From: Sclerotiophoma versabilis
Taxonomy: Eukaryota; Ascomycota; Dothideomycetes; Pleosporales; Didymellaceae
Direction: 5' to 3'
Assembly (NCBI GenBank): GCA_012274445.1
Contig: JAAROD010000095.1
Span: forward strand, 1,302,001-1,366,000
DNA: 64,000 nt
The position numbers were made by a program, and so were the translations under genes. Of this stretch, positions 1-7,378 are shown in pieces. Positions within the stretch are counted from its first letter, which is position 1; each line of letters begins with the position of its first letter. The notes beneath the pieces were generated by a model. It worked only from the letters and a program-made list of their open reading frames with translations, searched no databases and had not been told where the DNA came from.

Positions 1-495
1 AGGTTATTACTTATCTATATTAAATAAAGTACCTAGGTATTAAGTATAGTACTTATAAAAATAGTTAACTAATTATATATAGTAATATATTATTTACTAA
101 TAATTATAAAATATAATAATTATCTTAGAGCTATATTATATAGCTCTTTAGTAGTTTAATTATTTAAAAAGCTAGATATTAATTAATAGTAATAACTTCT
201 ACTACTAAAGCTAAATTACTTTCTTTAGATTATATAGCTAAGAGATAAGTAGCTCTAAATTAATTTCTAAGAGAACTTTAGCTATACTTAGAAGTACTAT
301 AGAAGATTTTCTATAATAACTAATAAACTATCTAATTAGTAGTTAAGAAAAGTAAGTAGCTTTCTTTCTAGCTATACTATATAGATATCTAAAATATATA
401 GTTAAAAATAAGAGTTTACTAAGAGAAATTTCTAAGTAATATTTTTTAAGACTAATAAGATACTAGCTAATAGGCTTATAAAAATACTTTCTAAA
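1..495 (+). pseudogene. Ty1/copia RNase H region, RIP-decayed (Copia-3, left piece)
   Basis: This AT-rich stretch aligns by eye with the RNase H part of the better preserved Copia-1a element (24780-25190): both carry the segment around TAGAG-TATATTATATAGCTCTTTAG and the downstream block ending in AATAGGCTTATAA. In copia elements this is the last pol domain, which removes the RNA strand after reverse transcription. Every frame is broken and CpA is nearly absent, so this is a dead, heavily RIPed remnant. It starts outside the window and is interrupted at 495 by element A1; its continuation lies at 5784. Family assignment is confident, element boundaries are not. Confidence 0.75.
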
Positions 496-614
496 TAGGC
501 TGTTACGATCCTGTGCGGACGAAGCGGCACAGTGATTAAGTAGCCAACCACAGCCCTCACCCATGAACCAGGGGCGGAGTCAGGAAGGATCTCCCTTTGT
601 ACGGTCACGTGACA

Positions 615-734
615 TGCTCGTCAACGAGCATGACACACGTGACTTGCTCGTCAACGAGCATCGTATGTTATCGCTCGTCAACGAGCAACGCTATGTATTT
701 CATTGGACTGACCCTAGTCGCTCGTCAACGAGCA
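615..734 (+). promoter_or_regulatory. Four copies of a 14-16 base inverted repeat in the A1 LTR
   Basis: The motif TGCTCGTCAACGAGCA occurs at 615-630 and 645-660, and with a C as first base at 672-687 and 719-734. It has 7-base arms (TGCTCGT/ACGAGCA) around a CA. Two CACGTG hexamers (606-611, 636-641) lie beside the first two copies. The cluster lies just upstream of the TATA element at 750, where a U3 enhancer would be. The same four boxes are present in the 3' LTR (shifted by 4779) and, as RIPed TACTTATTAATAAGTA forms, in the other A-family LTRs. A dimeric transcription-factor site is my inference; no factor can be named. Confidence 0.6.
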
Positions 735-749
735 TTACCCCATAGCAAG

Positions 750-756
750 TATATAG
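750..756 (+). promoter_or_regulatory. TATA-like element of the A1 LTR promoter
   Basis: TATATAG lies downstream of the four inverted repeats. About 30 bases further on (near 780-785) is where transcription would be expected to start, and that point coincides with the GTGTTCAA segment at 784-791 that could pair with the primer-binding region. Expected promoter position for a U3-R boundary; not otherwise proven. Confidence 0.5.
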
Positions 757-999
757 TCAGTAGGAACACAACCCTTATGGTTCGTGTTCAACTTAGTCAA
801 TCAAGTTTGTCTTTGGAATCTCGACCCCAACTCTCGAGCTAGATAGTCTACTCTATACTACTCATTGTTACCCTCTATTGCCACGGTGTTTCACTAGGCA
901 ATAACCCCAACCCTTACGGACCTTCCTGTACCAGCGCTCATCCCTGAGAACCAATACGAATAGTGCTTACGAGCTTTGCTTGAAAGTACAACTTCAACA

Positions 1000-1018
1000 C
1001 TTTGAACACCCCCAAAGA
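1000..1018 (+). other. Primer-binding region of A1, possibly self-priming
   Basis: Directly after the 5' LTR (ends 999) comes CTTTGAACACCCCCAAAG. It contains TTGAACAC (1002-1009), the exact complement of GTGTTCAA at 784-791 inside the LTR, near the predicted RNA start. Tf1/sushi-type chromoviruses prime reverse transcription with the 5' end of their own RNA in this way. The RIPed copies keep the position (TTTTAAACACCCC at 27554; GGGGTGTTTAAAG at 63815). An ordinary tRNA primer is not excluded, because I could not test tRNA complementarity. Confidence 0.4.
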
Positions 1019-2553
1019 TGAGTACTACCTCAGGATCCCGTGCTACCCCTAGCAACTCCAACGCGTCACGCAACCGCGTCGACGACGACCTCGATATGGA
1101 CGAAGGATCGAACGGAGACACGACAGCCTCTACGTCCACGAGTGTATACCCAGTAGCTAAGCCCGAGACCTTCGATGGTACTCGTGAGAAACTGGAAGAC
1201 TGGCTTATCAAGTTCGACCTCTTCTTCATGTTCCAGGGAGAACGCATCCCTGAGGAGAAACGTGTGACGCTTGTCTCCACGTTCATGAAGGACCGCGCGT
1301 TCACGTGGATCAAACCCTTTATCCAGCGTTACCATGGAGAAGGAACGTCCACCGACATCGACGCATGGATCGAAGACTTCGACCTGTTCAAGGAACAGAT
1401 ACGCCGAGTATTTGGAGTACACAACGAACCAACCATCGCACGTCGCGACATCCAACGCATTAAGCAAACCACGTCAGCCGCCGACTATGCTGCCAAGTTT
1501 CAGCAGCTAGCCACGTACACCGGCTGGGACGACACCGCGTTGACAACGATGTTCCGACAAGGATTGAAACCGCGAGTCAAGGAGGAACTGATGCGGACCG
1601 CCGCGTCTACCGACGACTTTGACTCCCTGGTCAATACGGCAATTGACATTGATGTCAAGCTGTATGAACTACAACAGGAACTGCGGGAGGACCCACGTGC
1701 GCGAGCGGCATCCCACACTACGCGCCCACCCCCACGCAATCCATGGCGCAACAACCTCAACCGAGGAACCCGCGGAGGAAATCGCTACCAGCCAAACACT
1801 GGACGCCGGGTGCACAACAGCACTAGCAGCGGTTACTACGGACCAGAGGCCATGGACCTGTCCAACATCAACAAGGGACCAGAACCGCGATGGAATCAGA
1901 AAAACAAGGGTAGTGATAGGAAGAACAAGTCCGGTGTGACTTGTTACGGATGTGGCAAGCAAGGCCACTATGCCAAGGACTGTCGATCCAAGAACAAGGT
2001 GGTTCGACAACTCAACGTACTCACCCGCGAGGACGCGGATGCCGGTGATGAATGGGAAGTTCTCACCGACGACATGGGACGTCTTATGGAAGACCCCGAG
2101 ACCGGATCCGATGACGATTATATCGCACCATCCGATGAGGACATACGGAATGTCCGAAGCCGAGCACCTACACCATACCAAGAGGTGGATGAACAGCAGA
2201 AGCATCTACAGGACCTGAAGGGACGACCATCAACACAGATGGGACAGGCATACGAACGAGGACTAAAAGTGTGCAAGCACAAGCAGCCCACTATGTCTCA
2301 GCGACTACGCGACACTGCCAGACAAGAAGCGGATGGAGGCATTATCTACGCCTCCGACACCGAAGAAAGTTGGTACGACACAGACATGCGTGAATTCAAC
2401 GAACGTACAGAAGCGGAATTAGCACGTCAAGAATTCCGAGACACCAACGGCACCATGGACGAACATCACAATGGATTTCGTCACACAGCTACCACCCTCC
2501 AAGGACCCTGTCACAGGATACACCTACGACTCAATCTTCGTCGTAGTAGATAG
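1018..2553 (+). CDS. Gag protein of A1 (capsid and zinc knuckle)
   Basis: A 511-residue frame starts 18 bases after the LTR, the usual gag position. After an acidic, serine-rich leader, residues about 50-235 carry a retrotransposon capsid-type domain (ETFDGTREKLEDWLIKFDLF; later DDTALTTMFRQGLKP). A basic Arg/Asn-rich linker follows, then a single CCHC zinc knuckle CYGCGKQGHYAKDC at 309-322, which binds the element RNA. The acidic C-terminal part (about 340-480) would normally lead toward protease. The last 30 or so residues are out-of-frame translation of the displaced integrase core, so the natural C-terminus is lost. The corresponding gag of A2 (from about 27575) is destroyed by RIP. Gag particles could still form from this copy. 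Confidence 0.9.
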   Translation: MSTTSGSRATPSNSNASRNRVDDDLDMDEGSNGDTTASTSTSVYPVAKPETFDGTREKLEDWLIKFDLFFMFQGERIPEEKRVTLVSTFMKDRAFTWIKPFIQRYHGEGTSTDIDAWIEDFDLFKEQIRRVFGVHNEPTIARRDIQRIKQTTSAADYAAKFQQLATYTGWDDTALTTMFRQGLKPRVKEELMRTAASTDDFDSLVNTAIDIDVKLYELQQELREDPRARAASHTTRPPPRNPWRNNLNRGTRGGNRYQPNTGRRVHNSTSSGYYGPEAMDLSNINKGPEPRWNQKNKGSDRKNKSGVTCYGCGKQGHYAKDCRSKNKVVRQLNVLTREDADAGDEWEVLTDDMGRLMEDPETGSDDDYIAPSDEDIRNVRSRAPTPYQEVDEQQKHLQDLKGRPSTQMGQAYERGLKVCKHKQPTMSQRLRDTARQEADGGIIYASDTEESWYDTDMREFNERTEAELARQEFRDTNGTMDEHHNGFRHTATTLQGPCHRIHLRLNLRRSR

Positions 2554-2881
2554 ATTCACCAAGTACGCTGAAATGATACCATTCAGACACAGCTACACTG
2601 CGCAACAGCTAGCTACGGTATTCATCGATCGGATCATTCGCTACCACGGAATGCCCGAGTCAATCATCAGCGACAGAGATAAGCTTTTCACGTCAAACTA
2701 TTGGACCACGATGCTTGCCGCATTGGGTACCAAGAAAAAGCTATCTACAGCCTATCATCCGCAGACGGATGGACAGACAGAAAGAACGAATCAGACCATG
2801 GGAAAGACTTTCGTTGAGACGATGCAAATGCGGCACCAATGCATCGAAGCCCACGCAGCGCGCGCCGCGACTGGTGGATGA
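2471..2881 (+). CDS. Displaced integrase catalytic core of A1 (fragment)
   Basis: This 136-residue frame reads as an integrase core: MDFVTQLPPS and VVVDRFTKYAEMIPF (first catalytic Asp), SIISDRDKLF (second Asp) and STAYHPQTDGQTERTNQ (catalytic Glu). Similarity ends near 2815; the last 20 or so residues are out-of-frame sequence belonging to the pre-RT region. In the full-length relative A2 this core lies at about 31900-32230, after RNase H; here it follows gag directly and lies ahead of RT. It lacks the N-terminal HHCC domain and is in a different frame from both gag and RT, so it probably is not made as a functional enzyme. Confidence 0.85.
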   Translation: MDFVTQLPPSKDPVTGYTYDSIFVVVDRFTKYAEMIPFRHSYTAQQLATVFIDRIIRYHGMPESIISDRDKLFTSNYWTTMLAALGTKKKLSTAYHPQTDGQTERTNQTMGKTFVETMQMRHQCIEAHAARAATGG

Positions 2882-4205
2882 GAAGGAGATTAACAACGTC
2901 TCTTCGACACATAAGACGCGCCAAGATAGAGCGGTCGACCGTGTGGACAAAGAAAGCCCCTCCACGACGGTTAAGGAGAACAAGAGTGCACCTCCTGGCA
3001 TACCAGATGTGTATAGACAGTACGCCTGGATGTTTGAAGAAGAGTTATCCGCAAAAGCGCTACCCAAGCATCAACCTTGGGATTGTGAGATTAAACTCGA
3101 GGAAGGGAAAGAACCACCCTTCGGGCCCATATACCAGTTATCCGAGAAGGAGCTCGAGATACTACGCGAGTACATCAAGGAGAACCTCGCGAAAGGATTC
3201 ATTAGGAAATCCGAATCCCCGGCGGGATTCCCCATTCTATTCGTACCAAAGAAAGACGGCAAGCTGAGGCTTTGCGTCGACTACCGGAAGTTGAACGATA
3301 TCACCATCAAGAATCGTTATCCGCTACCCAACATATCCGAGTTACAGGACCGGCTATCAGGAGCGAAGTTCTTCACCGCACTCGACTTACGCGGAGCGTA
3401 CAACCTCATACGCATGAAGAAAGGCGAAGAATGGAAGACGGCGTTTAGAACCCGTTATGGTCACTACGAGTATACGGTCATGCCATTTGGGCTAACCAAT
3501 GCACCAGCAGTATGTCAGGCACTAATCAACAATGTGCTGCGAGCACACCTGGACATCACAGTGGTAGCATATCTCGATGACATCCTAGTGTACAGCAAGA
3601 CACTAGAAGAACACAAGGTCCATGTGCGACAAGTGTTAGAATGCTTAGCAACCGCAGACCTTAGGCTAAAGCCAGAAAAGTGCGAATGGCACAAGGAAGA
3701 AGTGGAGTTCCTTGGCTATGTCGTAGGAAGATATGGAGTCAAGATGAGCGAAAAGAAAATCCAGGTTGTAAAGGATTGGCCGACACCCACTACAGTCAAG
3801 GGAATTCAAGAATTCCTTGGGTTCGTCAACTTCAACCGACGCTTTATCAAGGACTACTCCATGAAGGCCTTACCGCTCACGAGACTTACGCGGAAGGATA
3901 CACCCTTCAAGTGGGAACAAGCGCAAGAGGACGCTTTCCAAGCGCTCAAGCAAGCATGCGTAGAGCCCCCCACACTAATCGCATTCAGGAGCGGCGAACC
4001 CGCACGCCTTGAAACGGATACCTTCGGATCTACAGCAACCAGGAACAAGACAACTGGGTTTCGCTATTACCCATGGCACAGATTGCATACAACAACAAGT
4101 TATCGGAAGCAACGGGCACGACGCCGTTCTTCGCGAACCACGGGAGACACCCAAATCTCTTTACTCGATCTCACGATTGCCCTATTCAGACGGAATCAGC
4201 AATAG
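2817..4205 (+). CDS. Reverse transcriptase of A1, RNase H truncated
   Basis: An open frame covers a full Ty3/gypsy reverse transcriptase: QLSEKELEILREYIKENLAKG, GFPILFVPKKDGKLRLCVDYR, FFTALDLRGAYNLIRM (first Asp), MPFGLTNAPAVCQALIN, the catalytic YLDDILVYS (nucleotides about 3570-3596) and the thumb/connection FLGFVNFNRRFIKDYS. All catalytic residues are present. At about 4020 the sequence jumps from the start of RNase H (after EPARLETD) into integrase C-terminal sequence in the wrong frame, so the frame closes uselessly at 4205. No start codon of its own is obvious: the frame lies behind the integrase core in a different register. Protease, expected between gag and RT, is missing. Confidence 0.9.
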   Translation, partial: RRCKCGTNASKPTQRAPRLVDEKEINNVSSTHKTRQDRAVDRVDKESPSTTVKENKSAPPGIPDVYRQYAWMFEEELSAKALPKHQPWDCEIKLEEGKEPPFGPIYQLSEKELEILREYIKENLAKGFIRKSESPAGFPILFVPKKDGKLRLCVDYRKLNDITIKNRYPLPNISELQDRLSGAKFFTALDLRGAYNLIRMKKGEEWKTAFRTRYGHYEYTVMPFGLTNAPAVCQALINNVLRAHLDITVVAYLDDILVYSKTLEEHKVHVRQVLECLATADLRLKPEKCEWHKEEVEFLGYVVGRYGVKMSEKKIQVVKDWPTPTTVKGIQEFLGFVNFNRRFIKDYSMKALPLTRLTRKDTPFKWEQAQEDAFQALKQACVEPPTLIAFRSGEPARLETDTFGSTATRNKTTGFRYYPWHRLHTTTSYRKQRARRRSSRTTGDTQISLLDLTIALFRRNQQ

Positions 4206-4735
4206 CCTCAGCAGTTAGACTGAAGGAAGTACACCGGAAATCACTCGAAAACATCGCACGAGCTCAGGGACGAGCCATTTCATATGTCAATCAGAAACGA
4301 AAAATAGCACCTCAGCTAAAGGAGGGGGATAAAGTCTATCTCCTCACAAAAAATCTCAGAACACGAAGAGCAACGAAAAAGCTGGACAAGGTCAAGGTCG
4401 GACCATTTTTCATTTCTAAGCAAATCAGCCCAGTCAACTATCGACTTGAGCTACCCAAGGATGCAAAGATCCATCCAGTGTTCCACATCTCGCTGTTGGA
4501 ACCTGCCGACCCAAGAACGCCAATCCAGAAAGACTTCCACTACCAAGCCGACGGCAACGATGAATGGGAAGTCGAAAAAATAGTAACACATCGGAGAACC
4601 AAGAAGGGTATTCGATACCTAGTCAAATGGTTAGGTTACCCGGAATCAGAAAACACATGGGAACCTCCAACGCACCTCACGAACTGCCACCAATTGGTAC
4701 AGAAGTACCATGGTTCGCAACAGACTCCTCGATAA
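4026..4735 (+). CDS. Integrase C-terminus with chromodomain of A1 (fragment)
   Basis: The frame resumes after the deletion junction; its first ATG is at 4073 (220 residues). It begins with the end of the integrase core helix region (AQIAYNNKLSEATGTTPFFA), followed by the GPY/F-like domain (LDKVKVGPFFISKQISPVNY, then HPVFHISLLEP) and a chromodomain near the C-terminus (EWEVEKIV, YLVKWLGYPESENTWEP). Chromodomains in this group steer integration to modified chromatin. It is separated from the core by more than 1.2 kb and by frame, so it is a fragment. Its last 59 bases overlap an antisense frame (4677-5177). Confidence 0.85.
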
Positions 4736-5177
4736 GCCCGAGAGCAGCCCAGGTCGCAGGCGAGGCACACATGCCTATCGACGCCGCCGGACAATCCATC
4801 TCCTCGGCAAAATCCAGTTCTCCCGATTCGGCCATTTCATTCGCCATACACAGCGCCTTTTGCCGCGCGCGATTCTCAGCTTGTTTCAGAATCTTCTTAT
4901 TTCGCAACAACCGCGCAATAACGGTTGCCAACAAGGTTTCATCTTCTTCCACCTTCTTTTCATACTCTTCGCGAGTACGATCCAGCGACTCCCACGACAT
5001 GTTGACACAAGGCTTCCCAGCCTTTGTGCACTCAGCACACTTCAGACGCTTTGTAGCGTTCGGCATGATGTAGCACTCGTGGCCTTCGAAGAAACAACGG
5101 TTGCAGGGGACTTCGGCGGGAGTATTAGCTCGACGAATTTCTAGACCAAGTCGAAGGTTGCGGGTGTGAGAAGACAT
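4677..5177 (-). CDS. Antisense frame in A1 with Zn2Cys6-like cluster and coiled coil
   Basis: On the minus strand, an ATG at 5175-5177 opens a 166-residue frame lying between the chromodomain and the 3' LTR. Cysteines at 25, 28, 35, 47, 50 and 57 give C-x2-C-x6-C-x11-C-x2-C-x6-C, which fits the spacing of a fungal Zn2Cys6 cluster (CNRCFFEGHEC, then CAECTKAGKPC). Unlike Gal4-type DNA binders, the first loop is not basic. Residues about 62-112 are charged and heptad-like (LDRTREEYEKKVEEDETLLA), suggesting a coiled coil. The frame can be extended upstream into the 3' LTR (to 5387), but the cluster-proximal ATG seems more natural. The DNA is preserved, RIPed, in A2 at about 32940-33410. Function unknown; it could regulate the element or be a captured gene. 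Confidence 0.6.
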   Translation of the reverse strand: MSSHTRNLRLGLEIRRANTPAEVPCNRCFFEGHECYIMPNATKRLKCAECTKAGKPCVNMSWESLDRTREEYEKKVEEDETLLATVIARLLRNKKILKQAENRARQKALCMANEMAESGELDFAEEMDCPAASIGMCASPATWAALGLIEESVANHGTSVPIGGSS

Positions 5178-5261
5178 CTCGACATACCGGTCACCAGATG
5201 CGGGGACAAGCTCGGTTTTATGTAAGCCCGGATTCCAGTCACGTGGTTTGAGGACAAACCC

Positions 5262-5279
5262 AAAGGAGGAGGAGGATAG
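5262..5279 (+). other. Polypurine tract of A1
   Basis: The run AAAGGAGGAGGAGGATAG ends immediately before the 3' LTR (starts 5280). This is the standard plus-strand primer site; A2 has AAAGAAGAAGAAGAATAG-type sequence in the same place. Confidence 0.8.
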
Positions 5280-5778
5280 TGTTACGATCCTGTGCGGACG
5301 AAGCGGCACAGTGATTAAGTAGCCAACCACAGCCCTCACCCATGAACCAGGGGCGGAGTCAGGAAGGATCTCCCTTTGTACGGTCACGTGACATGCTCGT
5401 CAACGAGCATGACACACGTGACTTGCTCGTCAACGAGCATCGTATGTTATCGCTCGTCAACGAGCAACGCTATGTATTTCATTGGACTGACCCTAGTCGC
5501 TCGTCAACGAGCATTACCCCATAGCAAGTATATAGTCAGTAGGAACACAACCCTTATGGTTCGTGTTCAACTTAGTCAATCAAGTTTGTCTTTGGAATCT
5601 CGACCCCAACTCTCGAGCTAGATAGTCTACTCTATACTACTCATTGTTACCCTCTATTGCCACGGTGTTTCACTAGGCAATAACCCCAACCCTTACGGAC
5701 CTTCCTGTACCAGCGCTCATCCCTGAGAACCAATACGAATAGTGCTTACGAGCTTTGCTTGAAAGTACAACTTCAACA
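5280..5778 (+). repeat. 3' LTR of A1
   Basis: It matches the 5' LTR base for base in my comparison, at a constant offset of 4779. It is followed by TAGGC, the duplicated target site. LTRs are identical at insertion, so the lack of differences means a very recent insertion. Confidence 0.95.
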
Positions 5779-5783
5779 TAGGC

Positions 5784-6501
5784 TTATAAGCACCTTTTAT
5801 TATATTTAAACTTATATAGTATTAGTTAAGAGAAGAAAGAAGTAGTTATAGAAAAAGAGTATATTAATAGAGAAAGAAAAGCTTTAGAATTACTAGAGAA
5901 GATAACTTTCTTTCTATTTAGTATAAGCCTCTCTAGACTACTACTAGTAGCTCTTTTAAGTATATAACTAGTAGCTAAAGAGCTTATAAATATAAGATTA
6001 GCTATTAATAAAGAGAATAACTCTCTTTCTATAAGTCTTAGTAGCTTAAAGAACCTACTTATAAGAAGTACTTAAAATAGGTACTCTTTTATAAGTAGGC
6101 TTTTTACTACCTAAATAGAAGTATATAGGTTAGTAGACTTTTATATACTTATTAGCTATTATTATAAATAAATATAAAATTACTTACTAAAGTTAATACT
6201 CTACTAGAGATAATAAGCTTCTTTACTAGTAATATTCTAAGTAGCTTAAAAGTAAGTAGCCTATAAGCTATTAGTTAACTATTTATATACTCTATTTAGA
6301 AGAAAACCTATAGAGAATAGTAAAAGTACCTAAAGGTATAATACTAGTTATACCTACTATAGTAGCTAGTAGTAGTATTATCTATATATAGTATAACTAA
6401 GCTACTTACTAGTAGTATATCTATATAGTATATATAGAGAATTACTCTATATATACCTAGTATAGAAGTACCTAGAATAGAGATAGAGAGTATAGAAGTA
6501 G

Positions 6502-6532
<31 letters not shown>

Positions 6533-7373
6533 AGCTAGAAGTAGTAGTATAGCAGTATAGGTAGTAGTTATAGTAGTAGTAGTAGTAGTAATAGTAGTAG
6601 TAATAGTAATAGCTAAAGAAGTAGCTAAAGCTATAACTATAAGTATAGTTATAGTTATAGTTAAAGGTATAGGTATAGGTATAAGTAAGCTATTAGTACT
6701 ATAGTAGGTAGTATAAGTATAATAGGTAGTAGTAATATATATAAGGTACTTAGCTTTAGATTCTCTTTATATAAAAGTTAGTAAAACTAAAAAAAAGCTA
6801 GAAAATAGTAATAGTAGAATTAATTAAATACTATCTAATAAAAACTTAAGCTTAAAAAATATACCTAACTAAAAGAAAGACTAGAAAGGTTTAAAAAAAA
6901 GTAGTTAGAAAGTACTAGAAATACTTAAAAAGTAACTAAGAGATATAGAAGATATATAAAAGCTAAATTAGTATACTTATAGCTATAATAATAAAGATAA
7001 CTAGTAAATTAAAAAAAATTAAGTAAATATACAGCTTATATAGAGTGCTAACTAGTATAGTAAATATAATAGTAAGAGGCTTTACCTACTATAAGTACTC
7101 TAATATTACTAAGATTAGATAATAGAATAGTATAGTAATATAAAAAATACTTACTCTTACTATTATAAATAATACCTAGAGCTAATTAGAGTTACCTAGC
7201 CTAGGTACCTACTTATAGTAGCTATATAAGTATTTAGGTAGGCTACTAAGTACTTAAAAAGAAATTAAAAGTATAAATTCTACTTTATAAGCCTACCTTT
7301 ATAACTCTTAGAAGTAGTATTTCTCTTAGTAGTTAGTTATTTTATTTCTATTACTAAGTTTATAGCTTTAGCC
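5784..7373 (+). pseudogene. Copia-3, right piece: 3' end of a decayed copia element
   Basis: The sequence continues the copia element interrupted at 495 (AATAGGCTTATAAGCACC resembles 25170-25190 of Copia-1a). It then enters a 3' non-pol region which, like those of Copia-1 and Copia-2, contains long GTA/TAG-type microsatellite stretches (about 6500-6680). Blocks around 6890-6950 resemble the reverse complement of the Copia-2 3' region near 44840-44900. No frame is open and no LTR could be recognised before element B begins at 7379. From about 7030 to 7373 I recognise nothing specific. Confidence 0.55.
6500..6680 (+). repeat. (GTA)n-rich microsatellite in the copia 3' region
   Basis: A run of GTA units (6503-6531) is followed by more GTA/ATA units and TATAGT units to about 6680. 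Comparable runs lie at the matching place in Copia-1a (25783-25806) and in reverse in Copia-1b (56330-56353). Confidence 0.75.
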
Positions 7374-7378
7374 TTTAG

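Larger units (their letters stand above)
501..999 (+). repeat. 5' LTR of A1
   Basis: The 499-base direct repeat starts TGTTACGATC and ends CTTCAACA. It holds four inverted-repeat boxes upstream of a TATA element (see separate entries). The same LTR, RIP-converted, recurs at 7766-8264, 19606-19648 plus 27103-27553, 33499-33988, 50306-50804, 54601-55034 and 63828-64000. Short open frames inside it are repeated in both LTRs and look non-coding. Confidence 0.95.
501..5778 (+). mobile_element. Ty3/gypsy chromovirus-type retrotransposon A1, unmutated but with a scrambled pol
   Basis: It has two 499-base LTRs (501-999 and 5280-5778) that I find identical by eye, TG...CA ends, and a perfect 5-base target duplication TAGGC (496-500 and 5779-5783). 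It sits inside the RNase H/3' region of a decayed copia element. Order: gag (1018-2553), integrase core (2471-2815), reverse transcriptase (about 2817-4020), integrase C-terminus with chromodomain (about 4026-4735), then a 3' region with an antisense frame. Compared with the RIPed full-length relative A2 (19606-33988), protease, RNase H and the integrase N-terminus are missing and the integrase core is displaced. GC-balanced, no sign of RIP, in contrast to all its relatives here. Probably a recently moved non-autonomous copy. Confidence 0.95.

Noticed and set aside
563..842. Two short frames (60 and 81 codons) in the LTR, repeated at 5342-5621
   Set aside because: They overlap each other in promoter sequence, consist largely of the translated palindromes and recur only because the LTR recurs.
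894..2205. Minus-strand frames opposite gag (894-1313, 1066-1467, 1500-1760, 1669-2205)
   Set aside because: Shadows of the gag codon pattern; no domain and no start context. Only the 4677-5177 antisense frame shows a cysteine pattern and lies outside a sense gene for most of its length.
6500..6680. CRISPR-like or satellite array
   Set aside because: Simple trinucleotide repetition without spacers; a eukaryotic copia element explains it.
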